Shown: positions 22,980 to 34,860 of the stretch, one piece after another
Position numbering within the stretch: the stretch's first letter is position 1
Layout: each line of letters opens with the position of its first letter
Assembly (NCBI GenBank): GCA_963932465.1
Contig: OZ010787.1
Location: forward strand, 14,434,926 to 14,498,925
DNA from: Maratus speciosus
Taxonomy: Eukaryota; Arthropoda; Arachnida; Araneae; Salticidae
DNA: 64,000 bases
Direction of reading: 5' to 3'
The notes under the pieces: generated by a model
Told to the model about the DNA's origin: nothing
Databases searched by the model: none
Seen by the model: only the letters and a program-made list of their open reading frames with translations
Position numbers and translations under genes: made by a program

Positions 22980-24459
22980 CCTCCTGAGACCAAAGGAAAT
23001 TTGAAATACCGTATCTTTGTCATTACTTCTTTATTTTCATCAAAAGGGTAAAAAAATATCATGTTTGAAGGTTTTCATTTTTTTTTTTTTTTATTTGTTA
23101 AGGTTCATATCCATGTTAATGGATGTTGTCTTAAGTACATAATGAAATGTAAACACAGTTCAACTTTTCATATGTAAAGTGATACTGAAAAGCAATAAAT
23201 TAACAAGAAATTGAAACAACTATACTTTTATTTTTAATTTAATGAACAACACTGAATTATTTTACACATATTTAATTCAACTGAAAGTCTCTGAAACAAT
23301 TTCTTTCATTGGTTATGCACAAAAAGCTATTGCAACTTGTACATCTAAATTTAGTTTTCTTTTGAATACATATTGTTATCAATGTAATTTCTAAAATAAT
23401 GATGTGCTTTAAATTTTATGTGCATTTGTGCTTCTTATTCTAACTGTTGTGAAATATCAGGAGGATCTGGAATGCTTGAGTAAACCTAAAAGGAAGCATA
23501 ATTAAAATCAGATTTCGTGATGCTTGTGAAAGTAAAATATTATTAATTATATTAATTTAATTATTTTGTTTATATTTATGAATTTCTAACAAAAGAAAAA
23601 GTTATCCGAAATACTTATCTTAATTTACATATTAAAAATATTTATATGGACATAATTCATAACTTGAAATTACTTGAAAGATCTCTTCTAAATCACAGTT
23701 GGCATTTAACATTTCACTATTTTACTTCCGTTAGTTTGGCTAACTGAACCATCAGCAAAATTATTGACTGATTCTTTAGTACCCTCATTTTCAGCTTCAG
23801 AAGAATGTTAATAAATTTTATTACTGTTACTAAAATATTAAAATATTAATCACTAGCATCACTTAAATCAATATCAGAGTCATCCCCATTTGATATTATT
23901 TCTAATGCTTCTATTGCGGTTAATCTTTTGGCTAAAATAAAATACAAAAATATGTAATATTTGCTGTCTCTTTTTATAAAAAGTAAATAAAACATTACAG
24001 AGATATTAACTAAACATTAAAAATTTGGAAATCTAGCACATGATTAAAACCAAAACTAATACTAAAGCTAACTATAACTTTACTCAAGTAAGACCCAACA
24101 GCCATTTTAATGGATGATTTTAAATTGAGCTTTAAAGCAATACATATATCTAAATTATAGTTAAAAACTAGCTATGGTACTACAAAAATTAACATATGCA
24201 CTCTAAAATGTGCTTAAAACAAAATGAGTAAAGAAAAATTGAAACTTACTAGCACCTGGCGGAATACCACTTTGACTCACCCACTTCACGATATTACAAA
24301 TAAACGAGAAGCCGTTGCCACATTCTGAAACCTTAAAAGTAATCTTTGGAGTTTATATTGTTTTGGAGTATCAGGACTTGCTTCCAAAGAAATATTCAAT
24401 GTGATTAGTAGGTTAAAACTAAAACAAATCATCCATTTTAATGAATGCAGGGTCTCAGG
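22980..24459 (-). mobile_element. piggyBac-like remnant with palindromic sub-terminal repeats
   Basis: The left end CCTCCTGAGACC is mirrored by GGGTCTCAGG ending at 24459. The flanks ATAA and TTGA are each one change from TTAA. The palindrome ATCCATnTTAATGGAT occurs at 23109-23124 and, with small changes, at 24101-24115 and 24431-24446. A piggyBac-like acidic segment lies on the minus strand at 23866-23933. The catalytic region is missing. Confidence 0.6.
23866..24340 (-). pseudogene. Possible spliced piggyBac N-terminal remnant
   Basis: On the minus strand a stretch up to 24250 can be read as ...IVKWVSQSGIPPGA and is followed by a donor-like GTAAGT. After 318 bases an acceptor-like TTTTATTTTAG precedes 23931, where the frame continues as KRLTAIEALEIISNGDDSD then IDLSDASD and a stop. 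The RLTxxEAL..I..DDSD pattern is typical near the start of piggyBac transposases. The intron reading and the upstream exon are inference. No start codon is assigned. Confidence 0.4.
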
Positions 24460-27149
24460 TTGATTAGACGCAGCATACTAATTTTATAGCAGAAAACCCG
24501 GGAATTCGAAAAGCAAAATTTTGTAAAAATCTCGTGTTATTTGTGCGACGTTAGTACAATAAAAAGGCATGATTTTATGTTGTTTGATAAATTTAGACTT
24601 TACTATCATGCTATTTTAGGTAAGGAAAAAACAAATTTTTCCGTTCGTTTTGTCAGAAGACTCAACAGTCCGTAATCACCGTTTAGTTGCTCACAATGCA
24701 CAAACTATGGGCCTTTGCAATTATTTCAATCATTTAGCATTAAATATACCAACAAGCTGTCATTTGACCCAGATCAAACGGAAAAATGTTGGATTCGAAC
24801 GAGAAATATCTTCATAAAATAAATAAAATATAACTCACAGAGAAATAAGTTAAACAAAAAAGTTAAAAACTTTCAAATGGCGGGAAATATTCTTTTATAA
24901 AACTTGAGTAAAATTACCGGTATGCTTAGTTTTAATTCGATATTTCTACATTAGTATACTTTTTTTGTCAAATCTACGTGTTACACGCAGTGAGTTAATG
25001 AAAACATGCGTACTTTCATAAAACTGTTGGGAATATCCTATGTATAATTCGCACTTTACTTTTTAGGTTTAAAAGTTTTGAAAAAATTGCGCATTATACA
25101 AGCGTAAATATGGTAGTTAAAATTATAAATTTTTTATACGGCCTAACATAAATAACGTGAATACATTGATTCACAATTTATTTACTACTAAAATAGGTGC
25201 AAGTATAATAAAAAGTTTTAGAACATCAAAACTATCAAGATGTTAAAAACATAGATTTCAAATCATGTCAAAATTTCAAAGCGCTTTCAGCTAAACATAA
25301 CCGTCAACAGGGAAGTTGAAATGAGAAAATACTCATTTATTAGAATTTTCACATTTTAACTAGGGAGGGGATAGGGGAGTTAAAATGAGAAATCTAATGG
25401 TATTTTCCCATTTTATGGGTTCGAAATTGAAACCCATTAGAACTTAGCAAATGAAACTTTTGACCGTTCTCATATTCAATGGTGATTTCGCAATGAATGC
25501 ATTTAGTAGTTCAGAAATATACTGTAGTTAATAAATTAATATTTCAAAGTGCAAGAAATATTATGTGAGTGTTAAATTTACCAACATGTGTAGATGAAAC
25601 TATAAAAAAATAAAGTAGCAGGTGCTATAAAAAATACCATCTTCTTCTACAAAAAATCAGCAGAGCAATTTTATGGTAACAGAATTACTATTCAGAAATA
25701 ATTTTTAAATTTTTATTAAAATTGCGCAAGTTATTGTTGTTTTTAAATTTTAACTTGCCAATACCTTAAGTACAGATGGAGAAATCAGAATTTGCATTTT
25801 AATTGATTGAAAATAAATAGATTTTTCCTTTTTTTCTTTTTGGAAACTTTTAAAGGCTCGGCAACGGAGCTACAGACATCAGACAAAAATAAAAGTAATG
25901 TTTGGTTAAATTTAAATTTTTTGATGATATAGCAATATTTTTGGACTAGTATCTTCATAATAGTATTAATTACATACCATACCTTAAGAAATTTTCATTA
26001 CTTTAAAACATATTAATTTTCTAATTCTTCAATTCGTAATTTAAAAGAAGCATCGGAATTATACCTTCCGAAGATCAGGTTTCGAAAATGTACACTTTTG
26101 TTCCTAATAGATTTATCTTACATAAACTTTATTTTACATTATATTACTTGTATAAAAAATCAACATCTTTAAAGGCTAAATGACCCGTGAAATCCGTTTG
26201 AGGTACGGGTAAAACCATTAAAGCTCCCTGCTCATTAATATAGACAAAGTCATCTTGAGAGGTTCAGATAAAAGTGCTTCCCAATTTTTTTAAATATGAA
26301 ACTTCGCATTGAACTGTGAAGATTCTTTTTAAAATACATTAGTGGCTAAAATTACATGGAAATATTTTGGAAAACGCGATTTTATCAATGAAAAAATAAT
26401 TTAATCTTGAATATGATGCAATAATTGTTTGAAGAATATTTCTATTATAACAGCAGATCTCAAGAACATATGGATAAAATTAGCAGTAGAAAAGATCTCA
26501 TCAAGTCGGTTAATTCTTATTTGAGTAACTTTTAACATAAACAGAAATCTTAAAACACCTTCCCATGGAATGAAATAAGATGTTCAGTTATGCAGTTGTT
26601 TTAAATGAAATCATAATTAAATTTTTGCTTTTATTAATTAGGTTTAATTTCAGAATTGTTTCTGGGAAACAAGTTTATGAATGTAATGTAAAATGATATT
26701 ATTTTCCTATTAAAATTATTTTGAATCATATAAACGATGATCCTTCTCGTCATATTTATTTGAAAAAAAAGATTCTGAAACATTATCTTAAATTAAAATG
26801 AATTAAACTCAATAATTATTGCGAAAATACTGCATTAATTGTTCTTAATAAGCTTTCTATACAAAATGATGATTCATAATTTCGAAAAAAAATATCGTGT
26901 GATACTGTTACTGTAATTCTGTTACGACTATTTAAATACTTGATTCAAACAGATTAAAATAATTTTTACACCTGTTTACTCCTTCATAACACCATTAAGA
27001 AAAAAAATGTTCAATTTTAAATAACGTTTTTCAATAAAATAATTTTAAGCATCAGTGTGTAACGGGATTACATTCTATTTTCACATCCTAATAATTTGTT
27101 AATTAATCCAATCACAACCTATTTTTTACAAGTTATAAAAGTATAATAA
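24460..27149. other. AT-rich intergenic DNA, about 2.7 kb
   Basis: No gene, TIR pair or tandem array was recognised. A local semi-palindromic patch lies at 25320-25440, where GAGAAAATACTCATTT-type and GAGAAATCTAATGG-type words repeat. Nothing else stands out. Confidence 0.5.
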
Positions 27150-27919
27150 CTAAGGATCGGCCGAAACAGCTTTTTAAGACCGAAACAGAAATTGAAACCG
27201 AATTTCCGTAATCTGTCTATTATCGGCCGAAAACGAAAACGTCCCAAAAAGTTTTTAAGGAAATTAATACGTGCATTTATATACATAATTATTAATTAAT
27301 TATACATGTTTATTAAATATACATAATTATTAATTAATTATACGTGTGGCCCAAGTTGGCTTCCTGTGTCTCTGACCAAAACTTTTTTTTTTCATATAAA
27401 ATAAAATGTAATTAATTCATCAATGACACAGAAGGATTTTCTAATTATATGAATTTTATCTCATTAAAAAATGTTTTAGGTATGCCTACCTCGATTTATC
27501 TTTTATAATGATTTTTTTTATATGATCATCTGTTATACTAAAACTTTCTGAAAGAGTATTCAAAACACTTCTGCGGTTTCAAACAAAAATTTTCTATTAT
27601 TGTTAAGTCTGCAGCTCTTAATGAACAAGTGAAAAGCGTCTTCAAAGTTTGGCCCTATAGGTATTACTTGCTTTATAATTTGCACTCACCTCTTGAGCCA
27701 GTCATGACTGGTCATTATAAACAAAGAAGTTCATAACAATTAACAAAGAGTGTCTCATTTGAGCCGATACAGCTCAAATCAATGAGTGATGCTGAAAATT
27801 TCCGAAAGATGAAAAGAGATTTTTGGAATACAAATAGTTTCGGTCCGGTCAAATTTTCGGTAAAACTGTGATTTTTGGTGGAAGACGAAAACTGAACCGA
27901 ATTTTCGGTCGATCTCTAG
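27150..27919. mobile_element. hAT-like MITE, about 770 bp
   Basis: The left end CTAAGGATCGGCCGAAA and the right end TTTCGGTCGATCTCTAG are inverted repeats. CCGAAA/TTTCGG words are repeated sub-terminally on both sides (CCGAAACAG, ACCGAATTT; CGGTCCGGTC, GAACCGAAT). This style fits non-autonomous hAT elements, although matching 8-bp flanks are not visible. It contains a short AT-rich tandem duplication at about 27275-27345. Confidence 0.6.
27275..27345 (+). repeat. Tandem duplication of an AT-rich 39-bp unit
   Basis: Two units contain ATACATAATTATTAATTAAT followed by TATACATG and TATACGTG. It lies inside the hAT-like element. Confidence 0.8.
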
Positions 27920-29257
27920 TTACAACCATGTTTATTTTCTTCAGTAATTATCTTAGCAAAAACAAACAGAATGCAGCGCATTTTCTCCATTAGTCTTGAT
28001 CTTAAATTTCTGACTTATGTGGCATGTAAACTGTTCTTTAACTCTGTTTTAAATTTGTCTATTTAGACTAATTTAATGCTATAATATAAAACTTTTACCA
28101 ATAAAGGATAAGATAATACTTTTTTATTGCAAAAGTGCAATGTATAATAACATTCTGAATAAGTAAATTTTTTGTTACACTACACATGTCTTATTTTTCA
28201 GAGAATTACCAAGTAAGTACTTTTTTGAAGATAATTAAACATGTTTTGTTCACCCCCAACTCAATGATGCGCGCAAAAGTTTTTGGATGTTGACGAATTA
28301 TGTTTCTTACGTGCTACAAAGTCTTTTGCTCAAGATACATCTTTCATGGGTTCATAGTAATTTATGTTTTGCACGTTTTTATGTCGCACTCAATCTAATT
28401 ACATATGCTTTTAAAAAATGAAATTAGTTGTAGTAATGATAATGGAAATTCAATCAGTTATAATAAATAATGTAATTTACTGTTGTGGTATTAAATTTAA
28501 TATTAATAAAAATATAATAATTAATTTTAACAATTAATTTAAACAAATAATGAAAGCAACTTGAATTAACTGTTTTCTTATTCTCAGCTTGCTTGTAATT
28601 GTGCAAAAACACCCATGCTGTCTGTGCCGTGTCTTTTTTTTTTTAATTTACTTATTGCGCGCCAGTTGGCGAATTTAAGCGAGATTTTTTGGTATAACAG
28701 AGTGTTTTTTTGGGACAACTCTGATTATTATTTACATTTACTGTAAAGTGGGCAACATAAGCACAGGGCGCATGCTCAATCTGGAAGTTTTTGTCCAAAA
28801 TATCACAATCCACGTTCCAAAACTTGGAAATACTATCCTAGACAAGTTCGGTTAGACGCGTGAGACGATCCAACAAGCATCACCTCGACGATAATGACAA
28901 GTTCGCCAAGTTCCTGTTTAAATCCTCTTGACCAAACAATTTCACTGATTTTATATCAGAAATCTCTTATTTATAAAAAGCATTCTACTTTTTAGCATCA
29001 GGAACGTTTGACGCACTGTAGATAATAATACATTAACATCTTTGACATATTACTGTATGAAAACAAAGTAATACAGTAACTATTTTTAGCATTAAAACTT
29101 TCTTGGTGACTTGAATTGTAGTACATAAAATTGCATTCAAATTCGTTCAGTGGTTTTGAGAAAATTGCGGACATATTTATATAGATCCAAACATAATGGC
29201 TCGAAAAAGAAGCTCCATTTTTTTAAATCGCTTAAAAATGACTGGCTATAAAAGAAT
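27920..29257. other. Intergenic DNA
   Basis: Mostly AT-rich. A slightly GC-richer piece at 28750-28930 has no recognisable product. At 29115-29180 the words TTCGTTCAGTGGTTTTGAG and GAAAATTGCGGACAT resemble the conserved 3' tail of arthropod non-LTR (RTE-like) elements; this is suggestive only. Confidence 0.4.
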
Positions 29258-29771
29258 GGGTTTTTGCAAATTAGTTGGGCAAAAATAATGATTTATTGAA
29301 TGGAATTGACAGCAGAAAAATTAAGGTACATATTGTTGTAAGATAGAAAAATAGTTCAAGTTTACCATTATCACAAATGTTCGATGTGACTTCCTTTCGT
29401 GACTCTGCACATATCCCATCGGTAAATCATTTCTTGCGACAGATTTGTCAGCATGTTCCCGTCGATCAAATTAATTGCAGTGCAGATTCTTGATTTTAGT
29501 TCAGGAATGGATGCAGGAAGTGGCGGCTTGTACACTTGATCCTTTACAAAACCCCAAACACCGAAATCAAGTGATGAAAGATCTTGTGATCGTGGTGGCC
29601 ATTGAATAACACCTCCGATCGCTAAGCGATAGCGTCAGTTATGACATCTAACGCCATCTATGAATAAACTTCGGCAATATTACTACTAGTCAGACTTTCA
29701 ACTAGTTAATTTCATTTAATGTTTCAGAAGTTCTTAACTTACGAAATTGCCCAACTAATTCGTAGACACCC
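29258..29771 (-). mobile_element. Truncated mariner-like element
   Basis: Inverted ends: GGGTTTTTGCAAATTAGTTG on the left and CAACTAATTCGTAGACACCC on the right. Between them lies the last third of a transposase frame on the minus strand. The 5' two-thirds of the gene are missing. Confidence 0.75.
29371..29616 (-). pseudogene. Tc1/mariner (IS630-type) transposase C-terminus
   Basis: The minus frame gives GVIQWPPRSQDLSSLDFGVW, then GFVKDQVYKPPLPASIPEL, continuing to a CRVTKGSHIEHL tail and a TGA at 29371. The WPPRSPDL.PLDF..WG..K..VY pattern is the classical C-terminal signature of this superfamily and carries the third catalytic acidic residue (here D). The first two catalytic residues and the DNA-binding domain are absent, so it is inactive. 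Confidence 0.88.
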
Positions 29772-29855
29772 TGTATAGATCAAAAGCAGAAATTTTATGC
29801 ATGAAAAAAATGTATTACATGTACGCTGAAGTGCCAGAAAATCTGGTACACATTC

Positions 29856-30837
29856 CTAATATCGTGTAGGGGCCCCAAGAGCACGCAGAAATACCACAGC
29901 ACGACGTAGCATGGACTCCGCTAATATCTGAATATATCCTGGATGCAATTTACACTATAGATCCTGCAGGACAATCCACATATTCGTAGGAGTGTGTGTG
30001 TGTGTGTGTGGGGGGGGGGGGTGATGCAGATCTCTTCTTGATAGCATGTTGCAAGGCATCTCAGATATGCCCAATAATGTTCATGTCTGGATATTTAGGC
30101 AGCCAGGGGAAGTGTACAACAACGTGTGCGCTGTCGCATTGTCCTGCTGGAATTGTCAAAGTCCGTAGTAATGCAAAACGGACATGAATGGGCGTAGATG
30201 ATCGGTCAGGATGCTTACATACCTGTCACCTATCAGAGTCGGTTTTAGACGTATCAGGGTTCGATATCTCGCCAATTGAGTCGCCCCATACGATAAAAGG
30301 GGCTTCAGCAGCTTGAACAGTCCGCTGTTAACATGTATCGTCCATGGATTCATGAGGTTGTCTCTATACTCGTACACGTCCATTCGCTGATACAACTGTA
30401 AACGAGAATCGTCAGACCAGGCAACGTGTTTCCAGTCATCAATAGTCGAATGGAAGTGTTGGCGAGCCTTAAAGCTTTGTGGCATGTAGTCAACACGAGT
30501 GGGCCTGAGGCTCCGAAAACCCATATCAATAACGGTCCACAAACAATTTGTACGCTGACACTTGTTGCTGCTCCAGCATTGAAATCCGCAGCAATTTGAG
30601 GAATTCTTGCACGTCTATCTCGTTTAAGGATTCTCATTCTTTCAAGGTCTTTTTCCGGCCGCTCTGCTGTCAGATATTTTATGTTTTACCGGATACCTGA
30701 TATTCATGGTACACTCGTAAAATAGTTGTAAGCGAAAATCGAAATTGCATAGCTCCTTCGGAGATGCCATGTTCCATTTCTCTTGCACCGATTATAACGC
30801 CACGTTCAAAGTCCCTTAAAATTTGATAACCTGCCAT
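29856..30837 (-). pseudogene. Tc1-like transposase, near full length but broken
   Basis: It starts at an ATG at 30837 (MAGYQILRDFERGVIIGARE), continues through a helix-turn-helix region with ILRVYHEYQVSGK, and then a stop. DRRARIPQIAADFNAG follows, then a frameshift into GFRSLRPTRV, WKHVAWSDDSRLQLYQ (first catalytic D) and LIGDRYVSILTDHL. FQQDNATAH carries the second D. The third acidic site, normally in an IEHIWD motif, reads GHI with a stop after it. PPGYIQ/LAESMLRRAV and GAPTRY end the protein at 29856. The length equals that of the family. Several stops and frameshifts and the lost E make it dead. A TIR-like GCTGAAGTGCCAG lies at 29824; no right partner was found. Confidence 0.9.
29992..30020. 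repeat. (GT)n followed by G-run
   Basis: A GTGTGTGTG tract runs into ten or more Gs. It lies within the C-terminal part of the broken Tc1-like gene and disrupts its frame. Confidence 0.95.
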
Positions 30838-30975
30838 TGTAGCTGTAGGAATCTATATTAGAATTTTTGCTGTAATACACAAAGAACGGCTGGCAAATCT
30901 TTCGAATTTTAAGTGCCACTATTTTCGAATAATAATTCTTGTCTTATAAATTTCTGTCATTGAATAACGTAAATA

Positions 30976-32550
30976 CAGTGAAACTCGGTTAAGATACGCC
31001 CGCTTAAGATACAATCCCGCTTAAGATACGAATTATCTTCGGTCTCTTGAAAAACACCTATTAAACTTGTGTAAAATTACCCGCTTAATATACGTACGCA
31101 TAAGATACGATCCCGCTTAGTATACGAAGAAATTTTGTCCCTTGATGTCAAAAACCCGCTTGATATACGAAATGGTTCTTAAGTAATACTTAGAGTAAAG
31201 AAAAGAGCACTTTCCTTGACTGAAAAATTTGATCTCTTAAGAAACGATGCCGAGAATGTGATAAGCAAGACTGTATTTTCCAAATCTGCAGGAATACAGG
31301 AGTCATCCGCAAGTTCGATGAATAAATGAAAAAAAGAGTTCCGGAAAGTATTGTGTCTCGCCGACAACTTTCCCGCCTTTCCCAAGGCTATCCCCAGCTT
31401 ACGAAACATCGAACTAGTCTTTTTACCACCGAATGTGACCAGCGTGGTTCAATCCATGGATCAAGGTATAATTCATATTCTCAAAATGATATACAAAAGT
31501 CGTGTCGTTGTATGTCATCTACACCAAATAGATCGGTGCGAAAAGGATCTGTCCTGTCCAACCTGTAAGCCTATTAACCTCTTGGACGCCATGCATTTCT
31601 TGAGTGCGTCCTGGGAAGACTTAACATCAACCACCATTGAGAATTTCTTCTGTAATGCCTTTGACGTTGACGGAACTTTGCAAAACGTTGATATCGTAGA
31701 AGAGGAGCAAGAATGCAAAGATTGGGACTCATTTGTCAAAATTGACGATCAAGTTGTAACAAATGAAGTTCGTCCCATCACGGATATAATCGCAGACATC
31801 AAAAGTTCCGATGAACATAGGCCTTCAGAAGAAGCAGAAGACGACGCCAATGAAGAAACGGATGTACCAGCCATACCATCATTCGCATCTGTAATGAGCT
31901 CCTTCAGCTTACTTCGACTCTATGTCTCTTCGATGGATGCTGGTCCCTCCGTCGAAGATTTTTTCTACCACATCAACAATGCAGAAAACTTCATGATAAA
32001 ATCTCGCCCTACGTTGCACCACCCCAAGGTAAACGAATTTTTTTTTCAGCAAACTAAATCTACTTCACGTTCTTTAATTTTGATAATGTATCAAATAATT
32101 ATTATTCCTTGCATACATTTAGTTTTGTCTTTCTAAAAATAAATGATGAACATTTATTATTTTTCCTCTAAAGTAAGTAGTGTATTTTAGTTTCTGTTTT
32201 CTAAAGATTAACAAAAATTTCGTTTTATCGTCTTTTTGTAATTTGGCAGAGTATTGCACAAAGCCATTTTAATTTTGTTATTTTACAAACGATGACTCAA
32301 TAAAATTTTGGAGAAAAAGAAAGTTATTCTTTATTTCAAAATCTTTAACTCAAATTTCCTAGACTATCGAAAAATCGTTAGAAATAGGTAAAATGAGAGT
32401 TATAAATGGCTGAAATAAGTTAATAATAATGGGCACTGGCTTTATATGTATTATTACTCTAGAGTCTGTGAAATCCGGGTAAGATACGATCCCGCTTAAG
32501 ATACGAAATGCTCTCGGTCCCTTGATTCGTATCTTAAACGAGTTTCACTG
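30976..32550 (+). mobile_element. pogo/Tigger element, internally deleted, 1575 bp
   Basis: Ends are CAGTGAAACTCGGTTAAGAT and the inverse ATCTTAAACGAGTTTCACTG, with TA on both sides. Sub-terminal copies of CCGCTTAAGATACG-like words occur at about 31000, 31013, 31081, 31110, 31150 and, near the right end, at 32492. Between them lie the first helix-turn-helix residues and the C-terminal half of a Tigger transposase; the middle is deleted. Confidence 0.92.
31189..32136 (+). pseudogene. Tigger (pogo-type DDE) transposase, deleted
   Basis: The 5' piece (31189-31329) reads VKKRALSLTEKFDLLRNDAE, the CENP-B/Psq-type helix-turn-helix opening, and ends at a TGA. The main frame (31351-32136, no ATG at its start) has the second catalytic Asp in LADNFPAF and the third in VVQSMDQGI, 31 residues apart, with the family motif LVFLPPNVTS between them. 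It continues into an acidic C-terminal tail with SVEDFFYHINNAENF. The first catalytic Asp and most of the DNA-binding region are missing. Identity as pogo/Tigger is strong; activity is excluded. Confidence 0.92.
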
Positions 32551-32583
32551 TACTTCTGTTCGAAAATAGCGGTACTCAAAAAT

Positions 32584-33865
32584 AGGAAATGTTTAAAAGA
32601 TATGCAAAGGAAATTCGAGAACAGATAAAATAGCATGTCAATATTTTTGTTTTCTTAATATAAAATATGGGGAAGAATAGTTTCTAGGCAAAAAAAAGAA
32701 AAAAATATATATATCCATTGCAAAAATGAAAATCTAAACCCTTTTTCAACTTGCCGAATTCAAAGTATAATGATCCTTAACTTAAAAATATTTCTTAAGT
32801 TTATAGTTTTTTTTTTGTTTTTTTTTTTGCGTTTTTATACTGAGCTTAGAATGAAGTGCGCTGATTTACTCTATATAAGAGCTATTTATTTAGGAATGCA
32901 AAAAAATTTGTTAATGCATGATGATAAATAAAATTTGTCGAAATATATATATTACATAATTACGATTGTTAGGAGAGTTAATTTTTTTTTCTAAAACATG
33001 GTTTCTTCCGGAAAATACAGAATGGAATGTTTCTCGTTTCTTGAACTAAAGTTGAATAAACTATAGACAATAAAATAAAGATAAGTCCATTATTCAAATT
33101 TTCCAAGGCATTCATTTATCTCTTTGGGGATAAATAGTATGAGATAAATTCTGCTATATCAAAGCAATTTGCCAAGATTCGAAACCGAAATAAAGTCAGT
33201 GTATGTACATTTCAGGATGTAAATAATAGAAAGTTTCATTAGTGAACTTAATATTTATGATCAGTACACACTGGAGGACAAAACAGGAAATACAGTGGAA
33301 TTTAATCAACCCAATACTGACATGCTTGGACTCTCTCCAAAAGTTGATAGATGTAGGTTCATATTTTTTGAAGAATATGTAAGCTATAAGGTGTGGGTTT
33401 TATGCTGATAAGTCGGAGTCCAGAAATCGTGCACTGCAAAAAAGAGACATATGCTTCATAATCTAAGAAAATATAACCATGAACAAAAATATACAATAAC
33501 CTCTCCCCACGATTCCGAAAGAGCGTTCTTTATCTTTAGAAACATCAAAAACCAATATATTTTCAAAATTTGAAGACCCATTTAGGAAAACATAGTTTCG
33601 TTTCCTGCCACTGATTTTTGGAAACATTTCTGGGTAATTTTTATAGTGATAATTAGTTTTTTTTCACTCCGAAATATAGGTTATTTGGATACAAACCATT
33701 ATCAATTAAACATTTTCATGTTCAACAAACATTTTTTATCGAGAAATCGGACAAATTAACAGTATTAATATTAACATTAAAATTAATATCATTTTGTTAC
33801 TCTTGGATGTATAAATTCAATTACGTAGCTGAAAATAATTGAAAATTGAAAGCGTCCTAAAAACG
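32584..33865. other. AT-rich intergenic DNA
   Basis: No gene or TIR pair. A poly-T tract lies at 32809-32828. Confidence 0.55.
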
Positions 33866-34087
33866 AGGGCTGCGAAATCGATGGGAAAAATGGACGACTC
33901 CGACTTCGACTCCGGGAATTTTAACAGATCCGACTCCGACTCTTTCGCTCAAAAATGGCCCTGACTCCGACTCCGCAGCCCTGCTTGTAAAATGGATGAC
34001 TCCGACTCCGGGAATTTTAACAAATCCGACTCGTTAGCTAAAAAAATGGGCCTGGTTCCGACTCCGACTCCGACTCCGCGGCCCTGC
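33866..34087. repeat. GACTCC-rich composite repeat
   Basis: It is bounded by AGGGCTGCG and CGCGGCCCT, which are inverted. Inside are runs of (GACTCC)n and two copies of a unit with GACTCCGGGAATTTTAACA-type sequence (33897 and 34000). No coding function; the 68-codon frame over the right end is a repeat artefact. Confidence 0.75.
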
Positions 34088-34394
34088 AAAAACAGTGGCA
34101 GCAAAATACACCTTATTTTTATAAATGCTTCTTTAAAGCTCGAAAATATATTGATTTCAGAAGTTTCTAAAGATAAAGCACTTTTCGAATCATGGTAACG
34201 CAGAAGAGGTATTTTAGTTTGAGTAACCCCGCCTTTTTTTTTTTAAGAATTAAGTTCGAATTAACGAAACATTAGTTCTAAGGCAAAAAAAAAAAATTTG
34301 TCTGTATGATTAGTTCGAGATAAACAAAAAAGTCGATTATAGTGAATCACTATATATTTGAATTATTTTGTGAAACACTGTAAGCGTATATTAA

Positions 34395-34807
34395 GGCTCA
34401 TGCCCCTGCCGGCGAAGACACTCACGAGCTAATGCTAATTCTATGGAGAAGGATTTATCTAATATCTCGTTTGCATTTTGACATTTTTAAATATTATTTT
34501 TTGCATTGAATAGCCGAGATCCGTCTCTACATCGCACCTTTTTTACTTTTTCGTTTTTGGTCGCAGATTTTTTTTATAAAATTACTTTCACTTTCAAAAC
34601 AGGTTCTGAAAATGAAAGTGTCATTCTAAAAAATATCTGCAACCAAAATAGAAAAAGTAAGAAAGGTGCGATGTAGAGACGGATCTCGGCTATCCAATGT
34701 AAAAAAAAAAAATAAAAATGTCGAAATGCAAACGAGATATTCGAAAAATCCCTCCCCATAGGATTAGCATTAGCTCATCAGTGCCTTCGCCGGCAGGGAC
34801 AGGAGAC
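34395..34807. mobile_element. TTAA-flanked palindromic MITE, 413 bp
   Basis: TTAA at 34391-34394 and 34808-34811. The arms are about 190-200 bases, with CTGCCGGCGAAG at the left mirrored by CTTCGCCGGCAG at the right, and CCGAGATCCGTCTCTACATC mirrored near 34667. Nearly the whole element is one hairpin with its centre near 34600. TTAA flanks suggest piggyBac or Kolobok mobilisation; the TIR itself does not decide between them. Confidence 0.85.
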
Positions 34808-34860
34808 TTAAATGTTATGTGCAATGTTTTCTGCACGGAATATGCTATCAAGCACCTTAA

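Larger units (their letters stand above)
30912..32576. repeat. Outer inverted repeat around the Tigger element
   Basis: AGTGCCACTATTTTCGAA at 30912-30929 is mirrored by TTCGAAAATAGCGGTACT at 32559-32576. Both lie outside the TA-flanked Tigger element. Removing the Tigger would leave a unit of roughly 90 bases with these as its arms, so the Tigger probably landed in a small older hairpin element. Confidence 0.6.

Noticed and set aside
25320..25440. GGGTTCGAAATTG near 25418 as a B box
   Set aside because: No A box at the right distance and no tRNA-like stems.
31351..32136. Possible intact 261-residue protein
   Set aside because: The frame opens at TTG, not ATG, and is clearly the C-terminal half of a deleted Tigger transposase; it lacks the first catalytic residue.
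33992..34198. 68-codon frame rich in PTPTPTP
   Set aside because: It is the translation of the GACTCC simple repeat.
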